A stretch of 64,000 nucleotides of DNA from Serratia liquefaciens (GCF_027594825.1 NZ_CP088930.1:2231019-2295018), one strand, 5' to 3'. Positions 41,943-51,675 are shown, counted from the first letter of the stretch. The notes: generated by a model from the sequence alone, not told the origin. Program-made: numbers and translations.

Positions 41943-42447
41943 AATCGAACTGACCTACCTGCAGGGCTACCCTGAACATCTGCAAAGCCAGGTGCAGCAG
42001 CTGATCGACCAACGACGCCTGGGGGATGTGTTGTTGCAGCGCTATCCGCAGGTGCATGACTGCACCACCGACAAGTCGCTTTATCAGTTTACCGTCGATC
42101 TGAAAAACCAGTATTTGCGTAATGCACAACCGCTGAGCAAAGTGGCCTACGACGGTAAAATTCAGGTGATGAAACACGCACTGGGCATGCACACCGCCAT
42201 TTCCCGCGTGCAGGGCGGCAAACTGAAGGCCAAGGCGGAAATCCGCGTGGCGACGGTCTTCAAGCTGGCGCCGGAGCCGTTTCTACGCATGATCGTGGTG
42301 CATGAGTTGGCACATCTGAAAGAGAAAGACCACAACAAGGCCTTCTACAGCCTGTGCTGCCATATGGAACCCAATTACCATCAGCTGGAGTTCGACACCC
42401 GGCTGTATCTGACCCACCTTTCGGTGTTTGGCGATCTGTACGCATAG
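41935..42447 (+). CDS. ygjP: YgjP metal-dependent hydrolase (reported UTP pyrophosphatase)
   Basis: A 170-residue protein almost collinear with E. coli YgjP. The zinc-peptidase-like motif HELAHLKEKDH (residues about 122-132) and CCHMEPNYHQLE are intact. The E. coli protein has been reported to hydrolyse UTP; the fold is related to WLM/SprT-like metallopeptidases. The ATG at 41935 overlaps the end of the antitoxin gene, so it may be translated by coupling. The gene normally follows rlmG without this insertion. Confidence 0.88.
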   Translation: MREIELTYLQGYPEHLQSQVQQLIDQRRLGDVLLQRYPQVHDCTTDKSLYQFTVDLKNQYLRNAQPLSKVAYDGKIQVMKHALGMHTAISRVQGGKLKAKAEIRVATVFKLAPEPFLRMIVVHELAHLKEKDHNKAFYSLCCHMEPNYHQLEFDTRLYLTHLSVFGDLYA

Positions 42448-42547
42448 CGAGATTCGCCTTCTGTAAATGCCGTGATAATCTGGTTCTTTCTACCCTGTGC
42501 GGTACGTGAAACTCATGGGGTATAGCGCATGGGAACCGGAGATATCT

Positions 42548-43528
42548 ATGATTCGCTTTGCCGTTGTGGGCACCAACTGGATTACGGAACGCTTTATTGA
42601 CGCCGCGCACGAAAGCGGCAAGCTGAAACTGACCGCCGTCTATTCGCGCAAGCTGGAAAAAGCGCAGGAATTTGGCGCCAACTACCACACCAGCCTGTTT
42701 TCCGATTCCCTCGAGGCGCTGGCCCAATCCGATGCCATCGATGCAGTTTACATCGCCAGCCCCAACGCCCTTCACTGCCAACAATCTTTACTGTTCCTCA
42801 GCCATAAAAAGCATGTGATTTGCGAAAAGCCGCTGGTGTCCAACCTGCGTGAAGCCGAAAAGCTGGTGGCCTGCGCGCGTGAAAATCAGGTGGTGCTGTT
42901 CGAAGCCTTCAAAAGCGCTCATCTGCCGAATTTCCTGGCCCTGCAACAGGCGCTGCCGCAAATCGGCCGGTTGCGCAAAGCCTTCCTCAACTATTGCCAA
43001 TACTCGTCACGCTACCCGCGTTATCTGGCCGGCGAAAATCCGAATACCTTCAACCCGCAGTTTTCCAACGGGTCAATCATGGACATCGGCTATTACTGCC
43101 TGGCCAGCGCCGTTGCCCTGTTCGGCGAACCGAAATCGGTCATTGCCAGCGCGGCGTTGCTGGATACCGGTGTGGATGCCCACGGTACCGCTTGCCTCAA
43201 CTACGGCGATTTTGACGTCACCCTCTCCCACTCCAAGGTCAGCAACTCGGACATTCCCAGTGAGATCCAGGGCGAAGAAGGGACGCTGGTGATTGAGAAA
43301 ATTTCTGAGTGCCAGGGCGTGGTGCTGACCCCGCGCGGCGGCCATCGTCAGGATCTGGCCCAGCCTCAGCACATCAATACCATGCTGTATGAGGCACAGG
43401 TGTTCGCCGACCTGGTGGAAAAACGGCAGGTAGAACACCCGGGGCTGGAGAATTCGCTGATTATCGCCCGCCTGCTGACCGAAATTCGCCGCCAGACCGG
43501 CGTAGTCTTCCCTGCCGACGGAGAGTGA
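42548..43528 (+). CDS. ygjR: Gfo/Idh/MocA family oxidoreductase YgjR
   Basis: A 326-residue NAD(P)-dependent dehydrogenase of unknown substrate. The N-terminal Rossmann fold starts RFAVVGTNWITERFI. The family motif CEKPLVSN lies near residue 98, with SIMDIGYYCL later. The frame before ATG 42548 has 17 extra codons without similarity; GGAGAT lies just upstream of the chosen start. It ends 1 nt before the amidotransferase gene. The order ygjP-ygjR matches E. coli apart from ygjQ, which is absent. Confidence 0.9.
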   Translation: MIRFAVVGTNWITERFIDAAHESGKLKLTAVYSRKLEKAQEFGANYHTSLFSDSLEALAQSDAIDAVYIASPNALHCQQSLLFLSHKKHVICEKPLVSNLREAEKLVACARENQVVLFEAFKSAHLPNFLALQQALPQIGRLRKAFLNYCQYSSRYPRYLAGENPNTFNPQFSNGSIMDIGYYCLASAVALFGEPKSVIASAALLDTGVDAHGTACLNYGDFDVTLSHSKVSNSDIPSEIQGEEGTLVIEKISECQGVVLTPRGGHRQDLAQPQHINTMLYEAQVFADLVEKRQVEHPGLENSLIIARLLTEIRRQTGVVFPADGE

Positions 43529-43529
43529 C

Positions 43530-44261
43530 ATGAAACCCTTATTACTGATGCAAACCGGCGATGCCCCAGAGGTTATCCGTCGGGAAAAAGCCAACTTCGA
43601 CGGCATGTTCTTGCAACAGGGGAACATTGATGCCGATCGCGTGCAGATCGTGCACCTTCCCGCAGGCGAGCAACCGCTGCCGCCGCACAATTACGCCGGC
43701 GTGGTGATCACCGGTTCACCGGCGATGGTGACCGAACAGCTGCCGTGGAGCGAGCTAGCCGCCGAGTGGCTGCGCCAGGCGATGCAGATCCAACTGCCGA
43801 TCTTCGGCGCCTGCTATGGGCACCAGCTGCTGGCCTATGCGCTTGGCGGTGAAGTCGGTTATCACCCGCAGGGCATGGAAGTCGGCACATTGGACGTCGA
43901 GTTGCTGCCCGCCGCCGCCAACGACCGACGAATGACGATGTTACCGCCGCGCTTCAAGGCCAATCTGATCCACTCGCAGAGCGTGTTGACGCCCCCCGTC
44001 GGCGCAGTCGCGCTGGCCCGATCGCAACAGGATGCCTATCAGATCCTCAGTTATGGCGATCGCGTGCTGACGACGCAGTTCCATCCGGAATTTAACGGCG
44101 CGGTGATGCACCAGTATCTGAGCTGGCTCGGTGAGCTGTATCCAGAGCAGCAGGCAGCGTATCAGCTTAAGCAACAGCAGGTTAGCGACACGCCGTTCAG
44201 TCGGCTGCTGCTGCAGGGATTTGTCGTCAGCCTCGGTGCGCAAAAAGCCCTGGCCGGGTAA
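43530..44261 (+). CDS. Class I glutamine amidotransferase-like protein
   Basis: A 243-residue protein of the GATase1 family. The nucleophile elbow FGACYGHQLLAYALGG has C95; the histidine and glutamate of the triad are in TQFHPEF near residue 187. It resembles free-standing YfeJ/GuaA-like amidotransferase domains. It is immediately downstream of ygjR with 1 nt between stop and start, so cotranslation is likely. There is no partner synthetase nearby, so the substrate is unknown; hydrolysis of a gamma-glutamyl compound is one possibility. Confidence 0.85.
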   Translation: MKPLLLMQTGDAPEVIRREKANFDGMFLQQGNIDADRVQIVHLPAGEQPLPPHNYAGVVITGSPAMVTEQLPWSELAAEWLRQAMQIQLPIFGACYGHQLLAYALGGEVGYHPQGMEVGTLDVELLPAAANDRRMTMLPPRFKANLIHSQSVLTPPVGAVALARSQQDAYQILSYGDRVLTTQFHPEFNGAVMHQYLSWLGELYPEQQAAYQLKQQQVSDTPFSRLLLQGFVVSLGAQKALAG

Positions 44262-44303
44262 CTTAATAAACGTTGACCGCTGACATATTTTGCATTACTT
44301 TCT

Positions 44304-44459
44304 GCCGTGCAAAGGGGAGTAACTTCATTGCCGGTCAATCGTCATTACGATGCGCAAGCATCCGGTTACCGGGCAACATGATGTAACGGGCACGTTCAGT
44401 GCACCTTCATCAACGTTGTAAGTGAGACCTTGCCGGAAGGCGAGGTTTGCTTGCAGCGT
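44304..44459 (+). ncRNA. yybP-ykoY (manganese) riboswitch in the alx leader
   Basis: The conserved AAAGGGGAGTAA (44311-44322) and the 3' part GAGACCTTGCCGGAAGGCGAGGTTTGC (two overlapping conserved blocks near 44424-44450) are the yybP-ykoY hallmarks. TGCAA (44308-44312) can pair with TTGCA (44451-44455) as the closing helix. In E. coli the same element senses Mn2+ and alkaline pH upstream of alx. Confidence 0.88.
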
Positions 44460-44468
44460 TCATAAGAG

Positions 44469-44506
44469 CGGCTAGCGTCTTCCGACGTTGGCCGTTTTTG
44501 TTTTTG
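44469..44506 (+). terminator. Riboswitch-linked terminator before alx
   Basis: An 11-bp stem with three G-T pairs, CGGCTAGCGTC-TTCC-GACGTTGGCCG, followed by TTTTTGTTTTT. It lies between the riboswitch aptamer and the alx ribosome-binding site, so it is the likely expression platform. Confidence 0.8.
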
Positions 44507-44522
44507 AAGGATACCTCTGATG

Positions 44523-45497
44523 ATGAATACCGTTGGCACACCTTGGTTATGGGGCAGCTTTGCCGCCATCATAGTTGTGATGCTCGCAATCGACTTACTG
44601 CTGCAAGGCCGCAAAGGCGCACACACCATGACGCTGAAGCAGGCCGCCAGTTGGTCGCTGGTGTGGGTCAGCCTCTCTTTGCTGTTCAACCTGGGCTTCT
44701 GGTACTACCTGAACCAAACCGCCGGGCGTGCCGTCGCCGATACCCAGGCGCTGGCCTTTCTCACCGGTTATCTGATCGAAAAAGCGCTGGCGGTCGATAA
44801 CGTCTTCGTCTGGCTGATGCTGTTCAGCTACTTTGCCGTTCCGGCCAACCTGCAGCGCCGGGTGCTGATTTTTGGCGTGCTGGGCGCGATTGTGCTGCGT
44901 ACCATCATGATCTTCGCCGGCAGCTGGCTGGTAACTCAATTCCAGTGGCTGCTGTACCTGTTCGGCGCGTTCCTGCTGTTTACCGGTATCAAGATGGCGC
45001 TGGCGAAGGAAGATGACTCGGCGATTGGCGACAAGCCGCTGGTGAAATGGCTGCGTAGCCACCTGCGCATGACCGATAATCTGGAAGGCGAGCGCTTCTT
45101 CGTGCGCCGCAACGGCCTGCTGTTCGCTACGCCGCTGGTGCTGGTGCTGATCCTGGTCGAACTGAGCGACGTGATCTTTGCGGTCGACAGCATCCCGGCA
45201 ATTTTTGCCGTGACCACAGATCCGTTCATCGTCCTGACCTCCAACCTGTTCGCCATCATGGGCCTGCGCGCCATGTACTTCTTACTGGCTAACGTGGCAG
45301 AACGCTTCTCGATGCTGAAATACGGCCTGTCGATTATCCTGATGTTTATCGGCGTCAAGATGTTGATTATCGACTTCTTCCATATCCCGATCGGCGTTTC
45401 GCTTGGCGTGGTGGCCGGTATCCTGACGTTAACGCTGGTGATCAACGCCTGGGTTAACCGCCGTAACGACCGTTTGGCCAATAATAAAGCACCATAA
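44523..45497 (+). CDS. alx: TerC-family membrane protein Alx (manganese export)
   Basis: A 324-residue TerC family protein with about nine membrane helices. [19 protein letters not shown] and [18 protein letters not shown] carry the conserved acidic metal residues. E. coli Alx is induced by alkaline pH and Mn and is implicated in Mn export. Of two adjacent ATGs the second (44523, [11 protein letters not shown]) matches E. coli. GAAGGA lies upstream, directly after the leader terminator. A GC-rich hairpin follows at 45507. Confidence 0.94.
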   Translation: MNTVGTPWLWGSFAAIIVVMLAIDLLLQGRKGAHTMTLKQAASWSLVWVSLSLLFNLGFWYYLNQTAGRAVADTQALAFLTGYLIEKALAVDNVFVWLMLFSYFAVPANLQRRVLIFGVLGAIVLRTIMIFAGSWLVTQFQWLLYLFGAFLLFTGIKMALAKEDDSAIGDKPLVKWLRSHLRMTDNLEGERFFVRRNGLLFATPLVLVLILVELSDVIFAVDSIPAIFAVTTDPFIVLTSNLFAIMGLRAMYFLLANVAERFSMLKYGLSIILMFIGVKMLIIDFFHIPIGVSLGVVAGILTLTLVINAWVNRRNDRLANNKAP

Positions 45498-45506
45498 TCT
45501 GTTATC

Positions 45507-45525
45507 CGGGGCGCTAGTCGCCCCG
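45507..45525 (+). terminator. Hairpin after alx
   Basis: CGGGGCG-CTAGT-CGCCCCG, a 7-bp GC-rich stem followed only by CGATTGTTTGG. Probably a weak terminator. The rest of 45498-45764 shows a GGTGG-CGTT-CCACC hairpin near 45706-45720 just ahead of sstT. Confidence 0.5.
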
Positions 45526-45764
45526 CGATTGTTTGGCAATTGCCCCCAAACGCCAAATGTTATTGCGATCACACAAATGTAACCAGCATGTTATCAAGAG
45601 TTGATCCGCGCTCAGAATTTCATCCTCTCCCCTTTCCAACCCTATGGGTTTACTGAATACTGATTCGGCAAACACACTTGGTTACAGATCCCAACAAAGT
45701 TGTCCGGTGGCGTTCCCACCGAGGTGACAAAGTCTGTACGCAACATCATCGGGAAAAAAGCATT

Positions 45765-47000
45765 ATGCAAAAATTACTACAAAGGATCGTACAGGGCAGT
45801 CTGGTTAAACAAATCATGATCGGCCTGGTGGCCGGTATTATCGTGGCGCTGATCTCACCGGCGACGGCTTCTGCGGTGGGCCTGCTTGGTGCCCTGTTCG
45901 TCGGGGCACTAAAAGCGGTAGCGCCGGTATTGGTGCTGGTGCTGGTCATGGCCTCGATCGCCAACCACAAGCACGGGCAAAAAACCAATATCCGTCCGAT
46001 CCTGTTCCTCTATCTGCTGGGGACCTTCGCCGCGGCGCTGGTGGCGGTTGTGGTCAGCTTTATGTTCCCGTCCAACCTGGCGCTGGTGACCGGCAATGCG
46101 GATATCAATCCGCCGGGCGGCATTATTGAGGTGCTGAAAGGCCTGCTGATGAGCGTGGTCGCCAACCCGTTCCATGCGCTGATTAACGCCAACTATATCG
46201 GCATTCTGGCCTGGGCCGTAGGTCTGGGGTTGGCGCTGCGCCACGCCTCTGAAACCACCAAATCGCTGATTAACGATATGTCGCATGCGGTCACCCTGGT
46301 GGTACGCGCGGTGATCCGTTGTGCTCCACTCGGCATTTTCGGCCTGGTGGCCTCGACGCTGGCGGATACTGGCTTTGGCGTACTTTGGGGCTATGCCCAA
46401 CTGCTGGTGGTGCTGATCGGCTGTATGCTGTTGGTGGCGCTGGTGCTGAACCCGCTGATCGTTTACTGGAAAATCCGTCGCAACCCTTATCCGCTGGTGT
46501 TTGCCTGCCTGCGCGAAAGCGGCGTGACCGCCTTCTTCACCCGCAGCTCAGCCGCCAACATCCCGGTGAATATGGAACTGTGCAAAAAGCTGAATCTGAA
46601 CGAAGACACCTATTCAGTTTCCATCCCGCTGGGCGCCACCATCAACATGGCCGGTGCCGCCATCACCATTACCGTGCTGACGCTGGCGGCGGTGCATACT
46701 CTGGGGATCCCGGTTGATGTGCCTACGGCACTGCTGCTCAGCGTCGTCGCGGCTATCTGTGCTTGCGGCGCTTCCGGCGTGGCTGGTGGATCGCTGCTGT
46801 TGATCCCATTAGCGTGCAACATGTTCGGCATTCCGAACGACGTGGCAATGCAGGTGGTGGCGGTTGGCTTTATCATCGGCGTACTGCAAGATTCCGCCGA
46901 AACCGCGCTGAACTCCTCGACCGACGTGCTGTTTACCGCAGCCGCCTGTCAGGCGGAAGATCAGCGTTTAGCAGATGAAGACCCGCTGAAAGTGCGTTAA
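45765..47000 (+). CDS. sstT: Serine/threonine:Na+ symporter SstT
   Basis: A 411-residue member of the dicarboxylate/amino acid:cation symporter family that imports serine and threonine with sodium. The serine-rich hairpin [16 protein letters not shown], the helix [16 protein letters not shown] and the second hairpin region [19 protein letters not shown] are diagnostic. The start at 45765 matches E. coli; a 29-codon extension upstream has no similarity. It stands alone with its own terminator. Confidence 0.95.
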   Translation: MQKLLQRIVQGSLVKQIMIGLVAGIIVALISPATASAVGLLGALFVGALKAVAPVLVLVLVMASIANHKHGQKTNIRPILFLYLLGTFAAALVAVVVSFMFPSNLALVTGNADINPPGGIIEVLKGLLMSVVANPFHALINANYIGILAWAVGLGLALRHASETTKSLINDMSHAVTLVVRAVIRCAPLGIFGLVASTLADTGFGVLWGYAQLLVVLIGCMLLVALVLNPLIVYWKIRRNPYPLVFACLRESGVTAFFTRSSAANIPVNMELCKKLNLNEDTYSVSIPLGATINMAGAAITITVLTLAAVHTLGIPVDVPTALLLSVVAAICACGASGVAGGSLLLIPLACNMFGIPNDVAMQVVAVGFIIGVLQDSAETALNSSTDVLFTAAACQAEDQRLADEDPLKVR

Positions 47001-47017
47001 TCCCCAAAATGTTCTAG

Positions 47018-47046
47018 AAGGCGCTCGTGATCGGGCGCCTTTTTTA
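47018..47046. terminator. Terminator after sstT
   Basis: AAGGCGC-TCGTGATCGG-GCGCCTTTTTT. It also faces the convergent uxaA. Confidence 0.82.
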
Positions 47047-47057
47047 CGACTGTCGCC

Positions 47058-48548
47058 TTACAATGTCACTCCGCTCTTAAAAATCGCCAGTTCACGGAAA
47101 TCATTGGTTTCGTTGCGTGCTGGCTGGCCATTGGCAATCGCCACGATCAGATCGACAAACTGTTCCAGCAGACTTTCCATCGGGGTGCCGTGGATCAGCC
47201 GACCGGCATCGAAGTCGATCCAGTGCGGTTTCTTCGCCGCCAGTTCGCTGTTGGTCGCCAGCTTCACCGTCGGCACAAAGCCGCCATAGGGCGTACCGCG
47301 CCCGGTGCTGAACAACACCATATGGCAGCCGGCGCCGGCCAGCGCGCTGGTCGCCACCGCGTCATTGCCTGGCGCACTCAGCAGGTTTAAACCGGGTTGC
47401 CGCAGCCGTTCGCCATATTTGAGCACGTCCACCACCTGGCTGTGCCCGGCTTTTTGCGTACAACCGAGCGATTTCTCCTCCAGCGTGGTGATCCCGCCGG
47501 CTTTGTTGCCCGGCGAAGGGTTTTCATAAATCGGCTGGTTATGGGCGATAAAGTACTGTTTGAAATCGTTGACCATGCTGACGGTCTTTTCGAAAGTCTC
47601 CCGATCGCGGCAACGGCTCATCAGGATCCTTTCGGCGCCAAACATCTCCGGCACTTCAGTCAGTACCGTCGTGCCGCCGTTGGCAATCAGATAGTCGGAA
47701 AAACGCCCCAGCAGCGGATTGGCGGTGATACCGGACAGGCCGTCAGACCCGCCGCACTCCAGCCCAAATTTCAATTCACTCAGCTTGCCCGGCTGGCGAC
47801 GGTCGTCACGCATCACCCGGTACAGCGCGTGCAGCTGCTCCAGCCCGGCCTCCACTTCATCATCCTGCTGTTGGCAAACCATAAAGCGGACCCGCTGTTC
47901 ATCGGTCATCCCCAGCGTACTGCGGAAAACATCCACCTGATTGTTCTCGCACCCCAGGCCAATCACCAACACCGCGCCGGCGTTCGGATGGCGCACCATG
48001 TTTTGCAGCATGGTGCGGGTGTTCTCGTGATCTTGCCCCAGTTGCGAACAACCAAACGGATGACTGAACAGGTGCACGCCGTCGATCCCCTGCGCATCCG
48101 CAGTTTCCTTCAGAAAACGCTGCTGGATCTGTCGGGCAATGCCATTGACGCAGCCAACGGTCGGTATGATCCACAGCTCGTTGCGGATCCCCACTTCCCC
48201 GTTGCTACGGCGATAAAGCTGCACTTCCCGATCCGCAGCCTGCGGCGGCAATGCGAGAAATTGCGGCTGATACTGATAGCTATCCAGGTCGCTCAGGTTG
48301 GTTTTGGCATTTTGCGAGTGAATATGCACACCGGAAGCAATAGCCTCTAGCGCATGGCCGATCGGCAGACCATATTTGATGATTGCCTCACCGGCGGCTA
48401 TCGGCCGTAGCGCAAACTTATGTCCGCGCGCTACCGGCTGCGCAAGCCAAATAGCCGTGCCGTCCAGCATCAACGTTTCATCGGCCGCCAGATCGCGCAG
48501 TGCCACCGCGACATTATCCAGCGAATGAATTTTTACCATGCTTTGCAT
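47058..48548 (-). CDS. uxaA: Altronate dehydratase
   Basis: A 496-residue enzyme that dehydrates D-altronate to 2-keto-3-deoxygluconate in galacturonate breakdown. An N-terminal SAF domain (about 10-90) is joined to the catalytic domain with LECGGSDGLSGITANP and TTLEEKSLGCTQKAG. The start at 48548 is favoured by GAGGTG seven bases upstream. It lies 20 nt after uxaC in the same operon, as in E. coli. Confidence 0.96.
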   Translation of the reverse strand: MQSMVKIHSLDNVAVALRDLAADETLMLDGTAIWLAQPVARGHKFALRPIAAGEAIIKYGLPIGHALEAIASGVHIHSQNAKTNLSDLDSYQYQPQFLALPPQAADREVQLYRRSNGEVGIRNELWIIPTVGCVNGIARQIQQRFLKETADAQGIDGVHLFSHPFGCSQLGQDHENTRTMLQNMVRHPNAGAVLVIGLGCENNQVDVFRSTLGMTDEQRVRFMVCQQQDDEVEAGLEQLHALYRVMRDDRRQPGKLSELKFGLECGGSDGLSGITANPLLGRFSDYLIANGGTTVLTEVPEMFGAERILMSRCRDRETFEKTVSMVNDFKQYFIAHNQPIYENPSPGNKAGGITTLEEKSLGCTQKAGHSQVVDVLKYGERLRQPGLNLLSAPGNDAVATSALAGAGCHMVLFSTGRGTPYGGFVPTVKLATNSELAAKKPHWIDFDAGRLIHGTPMESLLEQFVDLIVAIANGQPARNETNDFRELAIFKSGVTL

Positions 48549-48568
48549 AAACCCACCTCGGGCAGCGG

Positions 48569-49981
48569 CTACGCCAGTTCAATGGCGAAATAGTTTTTGG
48601 CATTGTCGAAACAGATGTTTTTCACCATCTCGCCCAGCAGCGCGATATCTGCCGGTGCTTCGCCGTCGGCCACCCAACGTCCCATCATCTGACAAAGGAT
48701 GCGGCGGAAGTATTCATGGCGGGTATAAGACAGGAAGCTACGACTGTCGGTCAGCATACCGACAAAGCGGCTCAACAAGCCGAGCTGCGCCAATTGCGTC
48801 ATCTGACGTTGCATGCCGTCTTTCTGATCGTTGAACCACCAGCCGGAACCGAACTGCATCTTGCCTGGCGTGCCTTCCCCCTGGAAGTTGCCGACCATGG
48901 TGGCGATCACCTCATTGTCACGCGGGTTGAGACAGTACAGGATGGTCTTCGGCAGGCCCCCCTGACGCGCCTGGGCATCCAGCAGGCGTGAAAGTGGCTC
49001 TGCCAGCGGTCGGTCATTAATCGAATCGAAGCCGATGTCCGGGCCGACACTGGCCAGCATGCGGCTGTTATTATTGCGCAGCGCGCCGATGTGATATTGC
49101 TGCACCCATTCACGGCGTTGATATTCGGCCGCCAGGAACAACAGCACCGCACTTTTGAACTGGGCGCTCTGCTCTGGCGCAGGCAACTTACCGCTCAGGC
49201 GCGCCGTTAAAATCGCGTCCAATGCAGCTTCATCCGCCTCTCCATAGACCACCACGTCCAACGCATGGTCAGCCACCTTGCAGCCATGGGCGGCAAAATG
49301 ATCCATGCGCTTTTTCAACGCGTCACACAGCGCGCTGAAGCGACCGATATGAATATCCGCTGCCGCTTCCAGCTTTTGCAGATAATCATTGAAACCCGGT
49401 GCGTCGATATTGAATGCCTTGTCCGGTCGCCAGCTTGGCAACACCTTGATAGCGAAACTGCTGTCGGCGGCAATGGCTTTATGGTGGCGCAGATCGTCGA
49501 CAGGATCGTCAGTGGTGCCGACCATCTTCACATTCATCTGCTGCATGATGCCGCGCGCCCTGAAATCGTCCTGCGCCAGCAGGGCATTGCCGCGCTGCCA
49601 GATATCGTCCGCCGTCGCCGGGGACAGCAGCGTGTCGGTGATACCGAACGGACGACGCAGCTCCAGGTGGGTCCAGTGATACAGTGGGTTACCCAGGGTG
49701 TGCGGTACGGTAGCAGCCCAGGCATCGAATTTTTCACGATCGCCGGCATCGCCGGTGCACAGCCGTTCTGCCACCCCGTTGGTCCGCATCGCCCGCCATT
49801 TGTAGTGGTCACCCTTGAGCCAGATTTCGTATAAATTTTTGAAACGGGTGTTCTCGGCGATCTGTTCCGGCGGCAGGTGGCAGTGATAGTCAAAGATCGG
49901 TTGCTCCGCCGCATAGTCATGATACAAACGCCGGGCGAATTCGCTGCCCAGCAAGAAATCTTCGTTTAAAAACGTCGCCAT
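48569..49981 (-). CDS. uxaC: Glucuronate/galacturonate isomerase
   Basis: A 470-residue isomerase that converts D-glucuronate to fructuronate and D-galacturonate to tagaturonate. It is an amidohydrolase-like TIM barrel with metal histidines H33 and H35 in [23 protein letters not shown] and [17 protein letters not shown] are conserved. The start at 49981 gives the same length as E. coli UxaC. It is first in the uxaC-uxaA operon, divergent from exuT, with a likely ExuR site between them. Confidence 0.96.
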   Translation of the reverse strand: MATFLNEDFLLGSEFARRLYHDYAAEQPIFDYHCHLPPEQIAENTRFKNLYEIWLKGDHYKWRAMRTNGVAERLCTGDAGDREKFDAWAATVPHTLGNPLYHWTHLELRRPFGITDTLLSPATADDIWQRGNALLAQDDFRARGIMQQMNVKMVGTTDDPVDDLRHHKAIAADSSFAIKVLPSWRPDKAFNIDAPGFNDYLQKLEAAADIHIGRFSALCDALKKRMDHFAAHGCKVADHALDVVVYGEADEAALDAILTARLSGKLPAPEQSAQFKSAVLLFLAAEYQRREWVQQYHIGALRNNNSRMLASVGPDIGFDSINDRPLAEPLSRLLDAQARQGGLPKTILYCLNPRDNEVIATMVGNFQGEGTPGKMQFGSGWWFNDQKDGMQRQMTQLAQLGLLSRFVGMLTDSRSFLSYTRHEYFRRILCQMMGRWVADGEAPADIALLGEMVKNICFDNAKNYFAIELA

Positions 49982-50030
49982 AACTGGCTCCTCACCTTGC
50001 TTGCCGTTCGACACAGTGTTCAATGCGACA

Positions 50031-50048
50031 AAGTTATCACACCAATTT
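50031..50048 (-). promoter_or_regulatory. Candidate ExuR/UxuR operator
   Basis: AAGTTATCACACCAATTT matches 13 of 18 bases of the recalled palindrome AAATTGGTATACCAATTT, with one half exact. On the minus strand it overlaps TGTGATAACT, an extended -10-like sequence about 50 nt before uxaC. This fits repression by ExuR, encoded 1.7 kb away. Confidence 0.5.
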
Positions 50049-50108
50049 TATTGGGCGTCCAGCGAAATATCGCCTTAAGCTACGGCACCATAGCTCTCTA
50101 AAAGCCGT

Positions 50109-50174
50109 TTGCCGGCATTTTTGCGGCAAAATCGCGCCTAAATTGCCTCATCATGCGGCAAACAGTATTGCCGA
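50109..50174. repeat. Cluster of TTTGCCG / CGGCAAA heptamers
   Basis: TTTGCCG at 50109, CGGCAAA at 50125 and 50157, and TTGCCG at 50169. They form two inverted pairs, each able to form a hairpin. Binder and function are unknown. Confidence 0.5.
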
Positions 50175-50369
50175 ATTGAAAAATGGCTTTTGTGATATCA
50201 CTCAACTTTTAAACCTGTATGACAAGTTATTGTCTCGCCACCCAGTCGTGCTTGCGGCGGGAATACGCCGGTGATGAACAGGCCGGCGCAAATCAACGAT
50301 AAAGGGATAGCCCCTTAAAACGCTGACGCCAACACGGCGCCGCCTATTCAAGACTGGGAGATATTTCGG

Positions 50370-51668
50370 ATGCGTAAAATTAAAGGGTTACGCTGGTACA
50401 TGATCGGACTGGTGACCATCGGCACCGTGCTGGGTTACCTGACGCGTAACGCCATTGCCGTCGCAGCACCCACGCTGGAAGACACCTTACACATCACTAC
50501 GCAACAGTACTCTTACATCGTCGCGGCCTATTCTGCCTGTTACACCCTGATGCAACCGGTGGCGGGATATGTGCTGGACGTCTTAGGCACCAAAGTCGGA
50601 TACGCCATGTTCGCCATCCTGTGGGCGCTGTTTTGCATGGGCACGGCGCTGGCCAACAGTTGGGGCGGGCTGGCACTGGCACGCGGGGCCGTGGGCATGG
50701 CGGAAGCGGCAATGATCCCCGCCGGTCTGAAGGCCAGCAGCGAGTGGTTCCCGGCCAAAGAGCGTTCCATCGCCGTCGGTTACTTCAACGTCGGCTCATC
50801 GATAGGCGGCATGCTGGCGCCGCCGCTGGTGGTGTGGGCGATCGTCGCGCACAGTTGGGAAATGGCGTTCATCATCACCGGCGTGCTGAGCCTGATCTGG
50901 GCTGTCTGCTGGCTGATTTTCTATAAACATCCGAAAGACCAGAAGAAACTCAGCGACGAAGAGCGCGATTACATCCTGGGGGGCCAGGAAGCACAGCACC
51001 AAACCGGTAATGCCAAGAAAATGTCCGCTTGGCAGATTGTTCGTAACCGCCAGTTCTGGGGCATCGCGCTGCCGCGATTTCTGGCAGAGCCGGCCTGGGG
51101 CACCTTCAATGCCTGGATCCCGTTATTCATGTTCAAAGCCTACGGCTTCAACCTGAAAGAGATCGCCATGTTCGCCTGGATGCCGATGCTGTTCGCCGAT
51201 CTGGGCTGTATCGTCGGTGGTTACCTGCCGCCGTTTTTCCAGAAACACTTTAAGGTAAACCTGATTGTTTCACGTAAGCTGGTGGTCACCCTGGGCGCCG
51301 TACTGATGATTGGCCCCGGCATGATAGGTCTGTTTACCAGCCCCTATGCAGCTATCGCGCTGCTGTGCGTCGGCGGTTTTGCCCATCAGGCGCTGTCTGG
51401 CGCACTGATTACCCTGTCTTCTGACGTCTTCGGTCGCAACGAGGTGGCCACCGCCAACGGCCTCACCGGCATGGCGGCCTGGACCGCCAGCACCCTGTTT
51501 GCCCTGGTGGTCGGCGCCCTGGCGGACACCCTGGGCTTCAGCCCGCTGTTTGCCGCACTGTCGGTATTCGATATTCTCGGCGCCATCGTGATCTGGACCG
51601 TCCTGCAAAATCAGCCCGCCACACAACCCGAAGAGCAAGTATTGGAACCCTCCCCCGCACGCCATTAA
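50370..51668 (+). CDS. exuT: Hexuronate MFS transporter ExuT
   Basis: A 432-residue major facilitator protein with 12 membrane helices that imports galacturonate and glucuronate by proton symport. MRKIKGLRWYMIG, GYLTRNAIAVAAP, GLKASSEWFPAKERSIAVG and LPRFLAEPAWGTFNAWIPLF match E. coli ExuT. It is followed by exuR on the same strand and divergent from uxaCA, the standard hexuronate arrangement. Confidence 0.96.
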   Translation: MRKIKGLRWYMIGLVTIGTVLGYLTRNAIAVAAPTLEDTLHITTQQYSYIVAAYSACYTLMQPVAGYVLDVLGTKVGYAMFAILWALFCMGTALANSWGGLALARGAVGMAEAAMIPAGLKASSEWFPAKERSIAVGYFNVGSSIGGMLAPPLVVWAIVAHSWEMAFIITGVLSLIWAVCWLIFYKHPKDQKKLSDEERDYILGGQEAQHQTGNAKKMSAWQIVRNRQFWGIALPRFLAEPAWGTFNAWIPLFMFKAYGFNLKEIAMFAWMPMLFADLGCIVGGYLPPFFQKHFKVNLIVSRKLVVTLGAVLMIGPGMIGLFTSPYAAIALLCVGGFAHQALSGALITLSSDVFGRNEVATANGLTGMAAWTASTLFALVVGALADTLGFSPLFAALSVFDILGAIVIWTVLQNQPATQPEEQVLEPSPARH

Positions 51669-51675
51669 CCCCACC

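Larger units (their letters stand above)
49982..50369. promoter_or_regulatory. uxaC-exuT divergent regulatory region
   Basis: A 388-nt non-coding region. It contains a likely ExuR/UxuR operator at 50031-50048 and four copies of a TTTGCCG-type sequence between 50109 and 50174. The part from about 50180 to 50369 shows no motif I can name; AACTTTTAAACCTGTATGA lies within it. An SD-like GGGAGATA precedes exuT. Confidence 0.55.

Noticed and set aside
47397..48350. A 317-residue open frame on the plus strand
   Set aside because: Antisense shadow of uxaA.
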